From: Apus apus
Lineage: Eukaryota; Chordata; Aves; Apodiformes; Apodidae
DNA length: 64,000 bases
NCBI RefSeq assembly: GCF_020740795.1
Contig: NC_067312.1
Span: 44,726,405-44,790,404, forward strand
Reading direction: 5' to 3'
Made by a program: the position numbers and the translations under genes. Of this stretch, positions 49,959-62,237 are shown piece after piece. Position 1 is the first letter of the stretch; each line of letters opens with the position of its first letter. The notes beneath the pieces were generated by a model. That model saw nothing but the letters and a program-made list of their open reading frames with translations. It was not told where the DNA came from and searched no databases.

Positions 49959-52900
49959 TGAGCCACTGCTGTTCCAGCACACTCTTTTGGGCACTTGAAA
50001 AATGAGAGATGCATTCTCAAGTGCCTTTCTGGAAGAGGGGAGGAGGAAACCAGATCCCAGATTAATGTAAATGGATTTAAAAGATGACCTGCACTCAGTT
50101 TTCCCACCCTCCCTTTTCCTGGGTTCCCTCCTTCAGAAAAGAAGTGATCTCACAAAAGCCTATTGTAAATTGAATTAAATTCTTTAGTACATTCAGGATG
50201 TTGTAAAATCATTTTCTGAGAAAATAATTTACTATTTATCCCATTATTATTGTTATTTCCCCACTCTAGTTCTTAGGTCCAAACTACTTTGTTGAAGCGT
50301 CTTGCTTGGGAGATACATATTAGCCAAGAAACACAGTTGATGCTTGGTGTCCTGGGTCTTTTTTCCTCTGAAGTTTACAGCAAACATCTCATTCATTTCC
50401 CAGGAGCAGAACTGGGCCCTTGAGCTGTTCACCTCATTTTTAAAGCATGGTAACAGTGAAGCTCTTCAACAGAACAACTTCACCTCAGTTAAGGTTCAGT
50501 CTAATTGTAATTCAGTTACAATCTGCATGCTGTTATCACAGAAACTATCACAATCTTTCATTGTATTTGTTTATAACAAAATGCCACTTTATCCATATGA
50601 ATTGTGACTGTTTTCCACTGTAAAATAAACAATTACATTTGACTATAAAAGCATTTCTTAACCATAACTCAACTAGCAATACTCACCAGGCTTGCTGATG
50701 GCTGCCTGAGAGAATCATTATATCGATAGCATTTAAGAGCACCACATGCAACAAAATAAATGTTTCTGCAAGTCTCTTCCAAACGGAATATCATACTGGT
50801 CTATCGAAGGAGAAATATATTTCCTTCTGTGAAGAGAATTAAATGCCAGACTTAGAACTTTAACAACTCAGCAGCTGTAAACCGTCATGATGCTACTACA
50901 GGCAATGGTGTTATACCTGTTCCCCTAGCTGAAGGCATGGACGATACACTCAATCAGCAGAAATCATACCAAGTCTCTTTCATTGCTCGTAACTACTTCT
51001 TCTCTTAAAATTATTACAGCAAATAGTATCACAAAAGTAAATCTTTGCCTCTGACTGGCTAGTGGCAGGCAATGGAGGCTGCAACAGTGTTAACTGCCAG
51101 GACTCTCAAGGAATGAAAATCACTCACAAGTAAATTTAAAGTTAATATTAAAAATAATGTAATAAATGAAAATTTATCCTCTTCTGGCAGCAAGATTTCC
51201 AGGTATCTTTCAGCCGTACTACTTTTTTCCCTCCTGCTTTGTAGGCAGTAACACAGTAACTCAGAAAACACATTAATTTTTTGAGAGTTAGAAAAATTAA
51301 AGTTGCTTGTATATTATAGCAACAAGACAACAGCAGCTAGGTCCAGGATACCTGTGCCACTGTTTCCTGACAGCTCAACAACATATTCCTCTTAACACCT
51401 TTGTTCCAGTCACATACAGAGGAGTAGCCACTAGCTCTAATGGACCTCAGCTCAAAATATTTAAAAAGGACTTCAAGAGCCCATTTGTAGCATGCAGTGT
51501 GTTGAGGATTGCCTCCAACACTCCAAGCTCTTGAAATCACTAGAAATCAGTCTTATTCCCTCTAATGCAAGCCACTGCACCACCACGTAGCACTAGAAAG
51601 ATAAACACATAGGCAGTGCAGAGGCAATCTCACTATACTTCCTCATGGAAGTTACAGTGAAAACAGTAACTAAATTACTCAAATAAAGGTATAATGTCAA
51701 GAACCACAGCCATGTGGAGGACAATCCAGTTGCCTTGTTCAGCTATTTGGCTGACCTTTGTCCTCTGTGCTTGGAGGAAGCAGTTGTGGTCAGCAGTGAG
51801 CTCCATCATTTACCCTGCCTGGAAAATGTCCCTGCCCACCACCATGCTCTAGGGGTTTCCACAGTGGTTAGTGTGCTCTGCTGCAGAGGTCAAGGATCCT
51901 AATAGGGTTGAGCACCCTTTCAGGTTTGAGTAGGGTCTCTCCACCATGGCTCATGTCCCTAGGGTCTAACAGGATCTGTATACTCCCTGTGCCTCATGTA
52001 CCATGAAAAGGACCATGCTGTGCGGGAGGCCACAACCCCTCAATATGCCCTGTGGCAAAGCAACCCTCCACTGCCCTCTCCAGCCCCACCACACAGTGGT
52101 ACAGGCAGGGACTCAGGGCTGTACCTCTACAGGCTCCCCACAGATACTGCCTCAGGTTAAGGCAGTGGAGTCACCCTGCAGCATTCCTCTGGGAATGTGT
52201 AATTCCCAGGAGGCAAAGGGGAACTGCTGATATTAGGGATGTCAAAGCCTTTCAGCAACTATCCTTAGAATGTACCCACTGTGCCCCCAGCAAGCACTCT
52301 GGTACAACTCCCACAGGGAGCTGAAGCCTTTTACCATCTCAGGAGTCACTAGGTACTTCTCAGCTACAAAAATAAGACATTTATGTTTTCAAAACAGTGA
52401 GCCAAACTGCTCTCAATTTTCATGATATCTTGAAGGTAAAGCAACAAGTGATAATAAAGCACCAGTGAGAACAGGACTCAGCTTTCCACTGACTACTTTT
52501 GCCTATACAAGCACACACAATTCTATGTGTTCAGTACACTCACAGTAATTCAGCTGGAATAATATTTTCCCTGCCTTCCAAATATCCATTAATAGACTTT
52601 ACCAATGACACCATATTCCACCTTCACCACCACCACACAGACAGCCATATGTTTTGGCCAGCACTAACAGTTTTCAGAAACGCAAGGGAAAAGTCAAGAA
52701 TGTGTATCTGAAGCCAAACTTTTGTATGTTTTATTTATTTTCAAAGCCTTTCCAGATAAAAAATAAACACGTGTAATTTATCAGGCACACCCTGGTAGAG
52801 TTAACTTTAAGAACAGAAAAGGCTTTTGAGATCAGCAGCACATTTCAATACACATTTCCACTCTAAAACTAAGCTGTGCTAATTGCAAATGAAGTTTCGA

Positions 52901-53269
52901 TAACAAACATCTGCTGCAGAACAATGTCTTGGACAACTCAAATAAACTTAAATTCTATTTTTCTTTTAAGTGAATGCGCTGGCAGCTTACAGCCTCAGAA
53001 ACGCTATGAACTAGTAAGTGGCTATTTTTCTTGGCTTCTAGATTTTAGAATTTTTTAGATTTTTTTGTATTTTGTAATTCCGAGTCACACATATGCTTAT
53101 CTAGCACAGGAGCTCCCGGCTGGTTTAATTCTTGCACGTGAAAGGAAGGCACACTTAGTTCTTCCCCCTCACTCTCCCACCCAGCTCTCCCGACCTACTC
53201 CCCACCCCGACTCCAAACTCCAGTATTCTGTTCACGTATCTGCATTGCTGCAGCGACGTGAACTTTTCT
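49959..53269 (-). other. Presumed S1PR3 leader intron, distal part
   Basis: Holds the possible exon at 50687-50839. GC content rises around 51700-52300 and again towards the CpG island. No other gene recognised. Confidence 0.45.
50687..50839 (-). other. Possible minus-strand exon inside the S1PR3 leader intron
   Basis: A strong acceptor (ttaattctcttcacag) and a good donor (CCTG/gtgagt) bracket about 153 bases on the minus strand. One frame has an ATG after a stop and stays open for 36 codons to the donor (it includes RNIYFVACGALKCYRYND), ending in phase 0. It may be an alternative leader exon of S1PR3, a cryptic exon, or part of an unknown transcript. No similarity was recognised. Confidence 0.22.
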
Positions 53270-54260
53270 GGGTTACAAACATAGTCTCTAAACCACCCAA
53301 GAATGTCCCCGACGTGCCCGCGGCGTGACCGTCCCACACTGGAGACACTACTCCACTCACAGTCTTGAGCTCTACTCAGTCTGCCGCTGCTCTGTGCCTG
53401 CCACGACGCCTTTACGTGACACGCCGAAGGAACGTCCTGCACGGTGTCCTTCACCCTCCCACGACAACAGACAAAGCAGGCCGCTCTCCCGCTGGGCACC
53501 CCGAAGCGAGATGGCGCGGCAGCGCCGACAGTCCCGACGACAGTCCCGACGGGCTAGCTGCGGGACGGGCTGGCTGCGGGACCGGCAGGCACCGGCAGGG
53601 AGTAGCCCGCCGTCCAGGTAGCGGGCAGATGGGGAAAGGGGCAGGCAGAGTGCGCGCAGGGCTGTCCCGAAGGAAAAGGCGAAGTACCTGCTGCGTCCTC
53701 GCCGCTTCCCCCAGGCTCTCTGCAGCCGCCGCATCCGACCTGGCCGGCTGCACGGCGACTCTTAGCTCCCAGGCTGCGCTGGGCCGGGCCGGGAAAGGCC
53801 AAATCGGCCGGGATTGGGATCGCCCCGGCCCAGCTCTGCCGTGGCCACTCCCCGCGGCTCCGTGCTCCCCGCCGCCGCTGCCTGGAGCCTTCCCGCCCAG
53901 AGACCCCCGCCCGACAGCCCAATCTCCCCGCCGGACTTTCCTCTGCCCCCACCCTCGCCCCTCGTCCGCCCCCCTAGCTCCTGCCTCCGGCTCGCTGCTC
54001 CCACGCAGCCGTCGTCCTCGGTGAAGCTCTCCACTCCGGCGGTCCTTTCCTGCCCCTGGCCCGCCCCACTTCGCCCCCGCCCCTTCGCCCCTTGCCAGCC
54101 ACTCGTGCCCTGTGCCCAAGGGGGTGGACCTGCGGGGGCTGGCTGCCGCAGTCAGGGGAAGCCGGCCGCCGGTGAAGCGCCAGGGTTACGGGCAGCCGGG
54201 GTGAAATGGGAAACGGCGAACACGCCGCCGACTACTTGTAACGTCCGTAAGAACGCGGTG
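53270..54260 (-). promoter_or_regulatory. S1PR3: CpG island, probable S1PR3 promoter and non-coding first exon
   Basis: This is the only GC-rich, CpG-dense stretch in an otherwise AT-rich window. It contains GC boxes (CCGCCCC at 54061, and a double C-rich box at 54072-54083). Long open frames run on both strands, as expected where stop codons are rare, and none resembles a known protein. On the minus strand CAG/gtactt (exon end 53688) and GACT/gtgagt (exon end 53361) are candidate donors that could splice to the S1PR3 coding exon. A transcript on the plus strand from the same island is possible but unsupported. Confidence 0.7.
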
Positions 54261-56619
54261 GGGAGGGAGGAAATTCTGGGTAGTCCTTACTCAGCTCGAG
54301 CTATTAGCATGCCTGAGTGAGGTTTACTTCTCCTGCCTCTGCCCGTCTGCTTTACTGGATCTAATAATGTGAGCTTCAATGCGATTGAGAGGGGTGACAT
54401 AGGGTGAAGCATTCCGAAATCCTGAGCAAAAATACGGCTGTTTGACCCTGAGCTGCCAATTACAACATGTTATTAGTAAGGTACCTCTTGACCAAGTTAC
54501 TGAGTGAATAGGAACTCAAGGGGAGCAATAGGCATGAAGGTTGTCTCAGTGACCGGAACAGTGCTTTGGAAAAGAAGTTGAAACTTGGACCCTACAACCA
54601 TCTAATTTAAACATACTTGTAAGACGCTTGCCTGTGGGTACAGCAAAGCTTTCTGTCAGAAACGGATACAATGAGCTGAGTAACACGAACATTGCAACAG
54701 CCTTGCAAAGCTCAGGCAGGCATGTAGAGTTGCCCAGTCATCTTGTTGCAATCAGTGTTTTTATCGGGAACCTCCTGTCTGGAGCTGAGCATAGTCACAC
54801 TGGGACTCGTGCCACGGGCTCGATTTTTGGGTTGCCTGTATTGCTACTTGGTAGGGAAGAAAAGTCCTGAAAGAAAGCAGAACTAGATCTTTTATAGCAA
54901 GAAGTTTAAGCTGATGTAGCAGAACAAATGGTATGTTTCTGCAATTGCTTTTTGTCTGCTGCAGATATGTAATGAAAATCTTCTGGTTTAGGACCTTGAT
55001 AGGAAATAAGTACTACACAGGGCAAAATGCTGGTGAAATAACTTCAGAGCTGATGGACCCAGTGGATTACAGCTGCCTTTAGCTACGGATAGGAATATAC
55101 TACAATGTATGGTGGTCTGAGCCTTATCTCCTTGTCCTCCCAACACGTGTGCTGTGTGAAAGCTGATCTCTTCTGTGGAAGGGGAGTGGAAAATTTCCAT
55201 GCCTTGTAAAAGCATACACTGCTTTTTGGCAAAGGGGGGCCCGGGTTGGTGTCTCAGTGCTCTCCCATCACACAGAAAAGTCTTGTCCAACAGTTTCCCT
55301 GTAAAGCACCCCAGGAAGCTCTGCAGTCCTGGAAGCTGGTAGCCACTCACTTGTTCTCAAGACTCAGTTCTTACAGAGCAGATGTTCTATTAAGCAGCCT
55401 CTGGCCTTGCTCTGTGGTCTGCTATTATTCCTTGTTCTTTTCCCTTATATCCTTGTTGTTCTTTACTACCTTTTGGCTACCTGTGGAGCAGAGCCTGAAA
55501 TAATAGCCATTCTGATCAGATTGTAGTAGGTAAGGGTGCAAGATGCTGCACCAGAAAGATTTTTTTACAATGCTAGGAAGTGGCACTGTGCCTTGCTGCC
55601 TGTGATGCACTTGGTTTGCCTTCCTCAGCCAGGCTTGCCACTGCCCATAGAAGCAGCCCACAGTAAGGCCTCACTATAGTGCAAGGACTTTCCTCTGCGG
55701 AGGAATATGCATGAGAGGTGGTGTAGACCAGATGTTATCTCTGTCTGAGACCTTTGATGGTAGTGTCTGACATGGTGGTATATGAAAGCCCTTCTGCTGC
55801 AAAGCACCTTGAGAAATGCAGTCTTTCACCCCAGCTATCTTCTCCATCATGGGAAAGAGGCCCCAGTCACAGCTGTCCTAGAGGCATGTCCAGCTTGCTA
55901 GGGGTCAGTGTTTTCTTGCAACTGTCTCTCAGCCCCTGTGGTGGAGGTAGCTGCTGATGCCATAGGAGGAGGTGGGTGGCAGAACACTGCAGTGCAAGCT
56001 GCAGAAGCCACCCAGGAGCAAAGGGTGGCAGAGAGTTCCTGCACAGAGGCTGCCAGGAATTCACCCCAGGTGAACAACAGTGGCTGTTGGCAATAACCTT
56101 TGAGGAGCTCAGCCTATACAGCAATAGCTGATACAATCCACTGGTTCATTTCTGAACATCACACAACAGCCTGTGAGACACACATACTGTACTGAGCTTT
56201 CCATTAAGCTCTTGACCCTGTTGCAGTACTCTTATAAGAAAATGCATTTTTGTGGGATAAAAAGATTCATAACTAGGTAAGAGACAGAAGGTAAGGGCCA
56301 AGAACAATGATCAATTTTTGTGGCAATACAAAGTTAACATCTGAATTTCTTGGGGATCAGGAGTCTTTTCTGCCCTGGAAAGTCATTGATGAGTGGTCAA
56401 ACAGGATGAATAATGGAAGAGCAGTGTTTGCTGATGCTGTTGGAGGTACTTGTCAGTGAAACTAAAACTGAGGATAAGAAGTTGCTGAGACTTGAAGATC
56501 CTGAGTGACCTGCTGATAAAATGGGGTCTTAATTTCCCTGTTGCCTAGTGAGGCATAGAACAAAAAACTCTAATGATACATGTACAAATGTACATTCACT
56601 CAGAATAGAGGTCTAGAAT
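54261..56619. other. Upstream of the CpG island, no gene recognised
   Basis: Moderately GC-rich near 55000-56100. No splice-supported frame with family resemblance on either strand. Confidence 0.5.
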
Positions 56620-56760
56620 AGTTCTTAAAAAATATCCTACATTCATTAACTGTCAAAAGGAAACTGAATGCTAGGACTGATTAAGAAAGGAATTAAGAAC
56701 AGAATGGAAAACATGGTTAAGCTCTTCTGTGAGCACTGCACTTTGAGTACCACAGGTGCC
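56620..56760 (+). mobile_element. Very degenerate CR1-like ORF2 remnant
   Basis: The stretch ctgaatgctaggactgatta to gaacagaatggaaaacatgg recalls an older CR1 segment encoding a LIRKGIENK-like peptide that precedes the LEYC block. The match is weak and the ends are unclear. Confidence 0.35.
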
Positions 56761-58572
56761 TCTGTTTGCTTCGTCTTCTTATGAATGCAATAAAACAAAA
56801 AAAGGCACAAAAGACAGTGGATTAATTATAAAAGTAACCCCTTTAGGAAGAGACAAGTTGACTAGGTCTAGTTAATGGTTGAAGGAAAGACAAAAACCAC
56901 AATGAAGCAAAACAATAGTTTAAAACAAAAAGGAAACAAATTTCTGTCCATGTACCATAGAAGTGTGGATCATGTTGCTGCAGAAGAAAAAAAGTAGTTA
57001 AACAAACCACATGGAGCAGAGGCCCACCAGTGGCTGTTGAACGCACACAATGAGAAGGCCAGAAGACCCAAACAGGGGCAGTAGGTGCCCTGCCTGCATC
57101 CAACTCCAGAGTTAGCAGGGGCTGAATCCTGCCTGGGGTCTTTTGTATTGCAAGAAGACACGTTCTTGGCTAAGTGGGTAAGCTGGGGCACAGGTAACAG
57201 CACAATTATTGCCCACTTTTGTGGGTACTGAAAAAAAGAGAGGTTTTGGTAGGGAATTTTTGCTTCGTGTGGCAAAAGAGTCAGCAGAGTGACTCAGAGA
57301 GAAGTGGCTCAGCTAAAGCAATGGACTTGGAAAATTACCTAGTGAAGTTTTATGAATGGTCCTGGATCTCACAGCACACTGTGACAGCCTTTGACTTTTT
57401 TGTTTTGTTGTATTACATGGAGAATAACTGATTTAAAAAGGTTTTTCTACTTCCATATGTGGCATTTGATCCAATGAATGGAGTGAAAGATGGATGCCAT
57501 TGATACAGATGGGTTTTCAGCACATGCTTAAAAGTTAAAAAATCATGAATGCAATGTTTTATTAATACCTTAGTTATAATTTTCCTCATACTTATATTAA
57601 TCTGATGCTTTACATGTCTGATATTGATTTACTTTCCTGAAGTTCCTGAAGGAATGTTCCATCATTTGGAGAACTGGTCATTTATTTTTGACCATCTTGA
57701 TACGTAAACAAAACAGCAGCAATTTTAAAGTTTCATTTTAAAACAGTAGGATAATTATTTGATTCTATTAGAACATATTTTATCTCTCTACTTTCCTACT
57801 GCTGCTAAGCTATTATTTATTTATTTTATTTATTTATTAATTTTTAACAAGGTGTATTGTGCATTGTTATGTCTAGGTGATAAAGTGCTGCAAAAAATTT
57901 TTGTTTCTAACTCCATTTCTGTGCTTATTTCTTTACCTCCAGATCAGTTATAAGCCAATATAGCTTAATTTAGAAATATTAAAAGAGAAAAACTAAGTTT
58001 ATTAGTATTTTGATTTAATATAAAATTAAATAAAACCAACTAAAAATGTCAACATTTCTTTGGAGTGTTATGGAACCATAATCTGCAGTGATCAGAATAA
58101 AATTGATTGTTACTTCAAATAAGGCATCTGTCGATCGCTCTTAAGGATAGGCAGAGACGATTTTGGAAACCTCAAAAATAATTACTTTTTCACATCTTCA
58201 TGCACTTGTATGTCATGACTATGTACTTGCTAATTTTTTTTACTTTCTCTATTTATATTATAGATATGTTTTCTCCTTTCTTTAGCAGCAGTAAAGCAGT
58301 AAAAGCAGTAAAGCTGATATGCTAACTCTATAAATCCATCACAGGAATGTCTGAGGCCAAGATCTTGCAAATCCTGCTACCTCAGCATTTCTAGCTTTTC
58401 ATAAATGTTGGTTGAATCACTTTGTCTCATAATGTGTTTGAATGAATATTTAAATTTGGTATCTTTGAAAAAATAGTTTTCTGATTCAAAGCACCTTAAA
58501 ATACTGACATTATTTAATACACCATTTTGCAGTTTGTCTTAGAAATTATCAATAACTACAGTAACCAAACAC
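56761..58572. other. Intergenic, nothing recognised
   Basis: AT-rich DNA with an ATTT simple repeat. Confidence 0.6.
57812..57846. repeat. (ATTT)n simple repeat
   Basis: TTAT/TTTA units over about 35 bases. Confidence 0.8.
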
Positions 58573-59735
58573 ATCACAAAATCACAGTATCACAGAATGT
58601 TAGGGATTGTAAGTGGCCTCTGAAGAACATTGAGTCCAATCCTGCTGCCCGAGCAGGACCACCACAGAATTTAGAGCAGATCACACAGAAACACATCCAG
58701 ATGCGTCTTGAAAGTCTCCAGAGAAGATGACTCCACAACCTCATTGGGCAGCCTGTTCCAGTGCTCTGGAAACCTGACAGTAAAGAAGTTTTTCCTCATG
58801 TTGAGGTGAAACTTCCTATGTTCTAGTTTGCATCCATTGCCCCTTCTCCTATCACAGAGCACGACTGAAAGCAGTTTGGCACCTCCTTTTTGACTCCCAC
58901 CCTTCAGATATTTATATAGATTAATAAGATCCCCTCTCAGTCTTCTCCAGACTTAACAGCCCCAGGCCTTTCAGCCCTTCCTCATAAGGCAGGTGTTCCA
59001 GTCCTTTAATCATCCTTTTAGCCCTCCGTTGGACTCTCTCAAGTAAATCCCTGTCCCCCTTGAACTGGGGAGCCCAGAAGTGAGCACAAGAGTCCAGATA
59101 TGGTCTCACCAGTGCAGAGTAGAAGGGAAGGAGAACCTCCCTCGATCTGCTGGACACAGTCTTCATGCACCCCAGGATACCATTGGCCTTCTTTGCCACA
59201 AGGACACATTGCTGTCCCATGGATAACTTATTGCCCCCAGGACTCCAAGGTCCTTCTCCACAGACCTGCTTTCTAGCAGGTCAGCTCCTAATCTGTACTG
59301 ATGCATGTTGTTGTTCCTCCCCTGGTGCAGGACTCTACACTTACTCTTGTTGAACCTCATTAGGTTCCTCTTTGCTCAGCTCTCCAGTCTGTCCAAATCT
59401 GCGAATTGGCCAGTCTTCCCAGTTTTGTATAATCAGCAAATGTGCTAATGATACACTCTGTCCCCTCCTCCACATTGCTGATGAAGAGGTTGCAGAGGAC
59501 TGGACCCAGCACTAATGTCTAGTTACAGATTTCCAGCTGGGCTCTGCACCATAGAACTCCATCCTCTGGGCTCTATTGTGTAGCCAGTTCTCAGTCCATC
59601 TCACTGTCCACTCATGTACCTTATACTTCCTGAGCTTGCTCACGAGGTTGTTATGGTAGACAGTGTAAAAAGCCTTTCTCAGATACATGAATATGTCAAG
59701 AAGGTGAACAATAGCAACAGATACCAGAACATACA
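58573..59735 (-). mobile_element. CR1 LINE, 5'-truncated, with broken reverse transcriptase frame
   Basis: On the minus strand CR1 ORF2 pieces read in order from high to low coordinates. They are FMYLRKAFYTVYHN and VRWTENWLHNRAQ near 59600, [17 protein letters not shown] near 59340, KKANGILGC near 59190, REVLLPFYSALVRPYLDSC near 59130, and [19 protein letters not shown] near 58740. The 3' terminal repeats (cacaaaatcacagtatcaca on the plus strand) mark its end at 58573. It is the same subfamily type as the copy at 39090, with no long 3' UTR after the CDLL/CNLL end. Confidence 0.92.
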
Positions 59736-61832
59736 AAGTGAGGCATCTGCCTAGGACTGTAAGCTCTGAAGATTTTATTTTGGAGGATTTCTGTGATCCT
59801 CATTTGCTATCCTGCACTAACTAATGGTCATTCGAACAGTGGATGATGTTTTCACAGGCTTGTTTGATGAGTTTTCTGTTGAACCTTGGTTCTTGTCCTA
59901 TCAGTTAACACCTGTTAGAGGAGTGGAGAATTGGGCTTTATTTCCTAGCACAGAAGGAGAAGAAATGATGGAGCATCTTAGAAGCTGCTGTTGAATGAGG
60001 CACGATTCCAGGTATAAATAACCATGTGGCTGATGGTTAGAGATAATGGAGTTGAGAAGCTTTCCCCATGGATGCTGTGCTGTGGGTCATGTGAGGCTGC
60101 AAAGAGAAAGCATCTGCCTATATTTCTTGTAAAAGCCTCTGTTCCTTTTCTCCCGGTTCCCCAGGAGAACTGGAGAAAGGCACCTCACTAATTTTATTTC
60201 AACAGATACTGTAGTCTCAGCAATATCATCAGCAATATTTGTATCCTGGCAGTGAAAAAGTCCTGACTCAGAAAACATGGACCAGAGCATCTGGGTAGGT
60301 TAGATCTGTTTCAGAAAGGAGGAAGAGATGTGCTGACATACTCAGCTGTGTATTTATAGTTCTCATGAATAATAACAGGATGTAGGGAGAGGCATATCTC
60401 AAGAGATCACCCACAAAAAGAGAAATAATAAAATAAGTTCTATAAATACACAGGGTTGGATGACTCAACTGAGAGTGGCTGCTTTAATGTATCAACTGTG
60501 GCAGAATTGCAGAAATTGCTATTTTTCTGTAGCAGACAGTGATAACTCTTGTGTTCTGCTCTTCCCTGAATTTTGTGTTGTTCATCTTTTCCACCGCCTG
60601 TGGAGTGAATATCTTGTTCTTTACAGTCATTCATTAGTCCTTCACATTTTTCATTAAGAATGCAGTGCAAAGGCAAATGAATCTTTTCAGGATGCTTCAG
60701 GACATGTGTGGTATGAGCAACATGCAAGAAGAGCTTGCAACCAAAGGAAAAATTCTCCTAGGTCTTTTCTGGAGTGGCTGCACTTTCTGAAGAAGTGCTT
60801 CCGTGCTTGGCTGAAAATGAATGGCACAGTGAGCAGGAGGAGGCTAAAGACCTGGTGCAGTGAGCAGGAGCAGGTTGATTTGTGGATGTCAAAGACTACT
60901 TTATCAGGGATGTGCAGAGCTCCTCCAAGCATTGCCCCAATGGTCACCTTCACAGGAGCCCTGTTTGGTGTGAAGGAAAGCGTAATAATAATTTAGAAAG
61001 TTACCATCTCTGATTATAATTAATTAGCTGCTAAGTTGTTTGGCGTGAGTAGGCAATATTGTGGTTCTATGGGACTAGGTGTATGCATTGTTGTTGTCCT
61101 GTCTATTAGGACTAGCCTTTCACCCTAGGACCCTTTTAGATTTTCACGGTGGGAATTACTGAGTAATATTAGGACTACTGATAAAAAGCATATATCTATT
61201 TTTTGCTGAGAAACATCTGTTTATGTACAGAAAAGGTTATTAACCCTACCTATTTTAAAGGCTATTTTATTGTTATGGAAGATGTCCTTATGATTTTTTT
61301 AGGACATCCTAGAATATCTGTATCAGAAACTAAAATATCTGAACTGCTTTTTGAGACTGCAAGTGGAAGATCTGTGCTCAGGAAGAGCTATGGAATTGAG
61401 ATTCTTTCTGGGGCAGTGGTCTTATATTTTATTTCTACAACTTGTGAATCTTTTGCTGGGCACTTGGCTGGTAAAAATGATCTGGCAATTTCAACCTGCA
61501 TACCTGCAGAAAAATCTTTCGAAAGATGGACAGGTGTTTCTGCTATGGTTCTGTGTTGTTCAGAAATACTTGCCTACTATGAGTGCTGCTTGCTGTAGTT
61601 TGAAAAACTTTTTTTCAAAAGCAGGGGAAATTGTGAGGCAGGAAGAGGCTGGCTGGCTGCTGGGAAGCTCCATCAATCATACTGAACTGCCCTGGAAAGT
61701 GCTTTAACAGCTCCTGCAAGCTGAGTCCTCGATGCTTTGTACCTTTCTGCCTGTAAAGAGGACACCTGGGAACAAGGTATATGTGACAGCCTTTGGTGGT
61801 GATTACTGCGAATATCATGTATTTAGGTTTGG

Positions 61833-61897
61833 CTGGGTTTTGTTGGTGTTTTGTTTTGTTGGTGTTGTTTGTTGTTTTTTGTTTGTTTGTTTGTTTA
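61833..61897. repeat. T/G-rich (GTTT)n tract
   Basis: A 65-base run of GTTTT/GTTT/GTT units ending in four clean GTTT repeats. Confidence 0.8.
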
Positions 61898-62215
61898 AGG
61901 GTATTTTAGTATATTACATGTGGGTTTTTTTATGTAAATCATGTTCGTATTTTATGCTCCTCAAAGTGGGATACAACAAATTGCTTGAGATGCAAAACTA
62001 CAGAAGTAAAGATAGCTTCAAAGCTTTTGAAATAAGGTTTGTTTAAAGTACTGCTTGTCTACAGTGAATCAGGGTTGGTTCCTGTTTAATGGTTAATCTG
62101 AGGGCAAAATTATTTGAGGATATTTTACAAACTGCCAGTTTTTCACTAATTGTATTTTGTAAATTGTGTTAAACAGTTTAAAGGTGCCAAGGAGTTTCTA
62201 TTTGTGGAATTGTTC

Positions 62216-62237
62216 TTTTTTTTTTTTTTTTTTTTTT
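62216..62237. repeat. Poly-T run (22)
   Basis: The longest homopolymer in the window. There is no recognisable retroposed gene next to it. Confidence 0.9.

Noticed and set aside
53365..54119. Long open frames on both strands in the CpG island (about 220 codons each)
   Set aside because: High GC removes stop codons by chance. Frames overlap on both strands, are rich in Arg/Pro/Gly/Ala, and match nothing I know. A link to the human S1PR3 neighbour C9orf47 was considered but cannot be supported from sequence alone.
60687..60996. Overlapping open frames on both strands near 60.8 kb
   Set aside because: Opposite-strand frames cover the same bases and neither resembles a known protein.
61203..61707. 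Overlapping open frames of 118-131 codons
   Set aside because: Two frames overlap with different peptides, neither with a known domain, and no splice or start support.
62216..62237. Poly-T run as the tail of a processed pseudogene
   Set aside because: The flanking sequence on either side shows no recognisable mRNA-derived reading frame and no evident target duplication.
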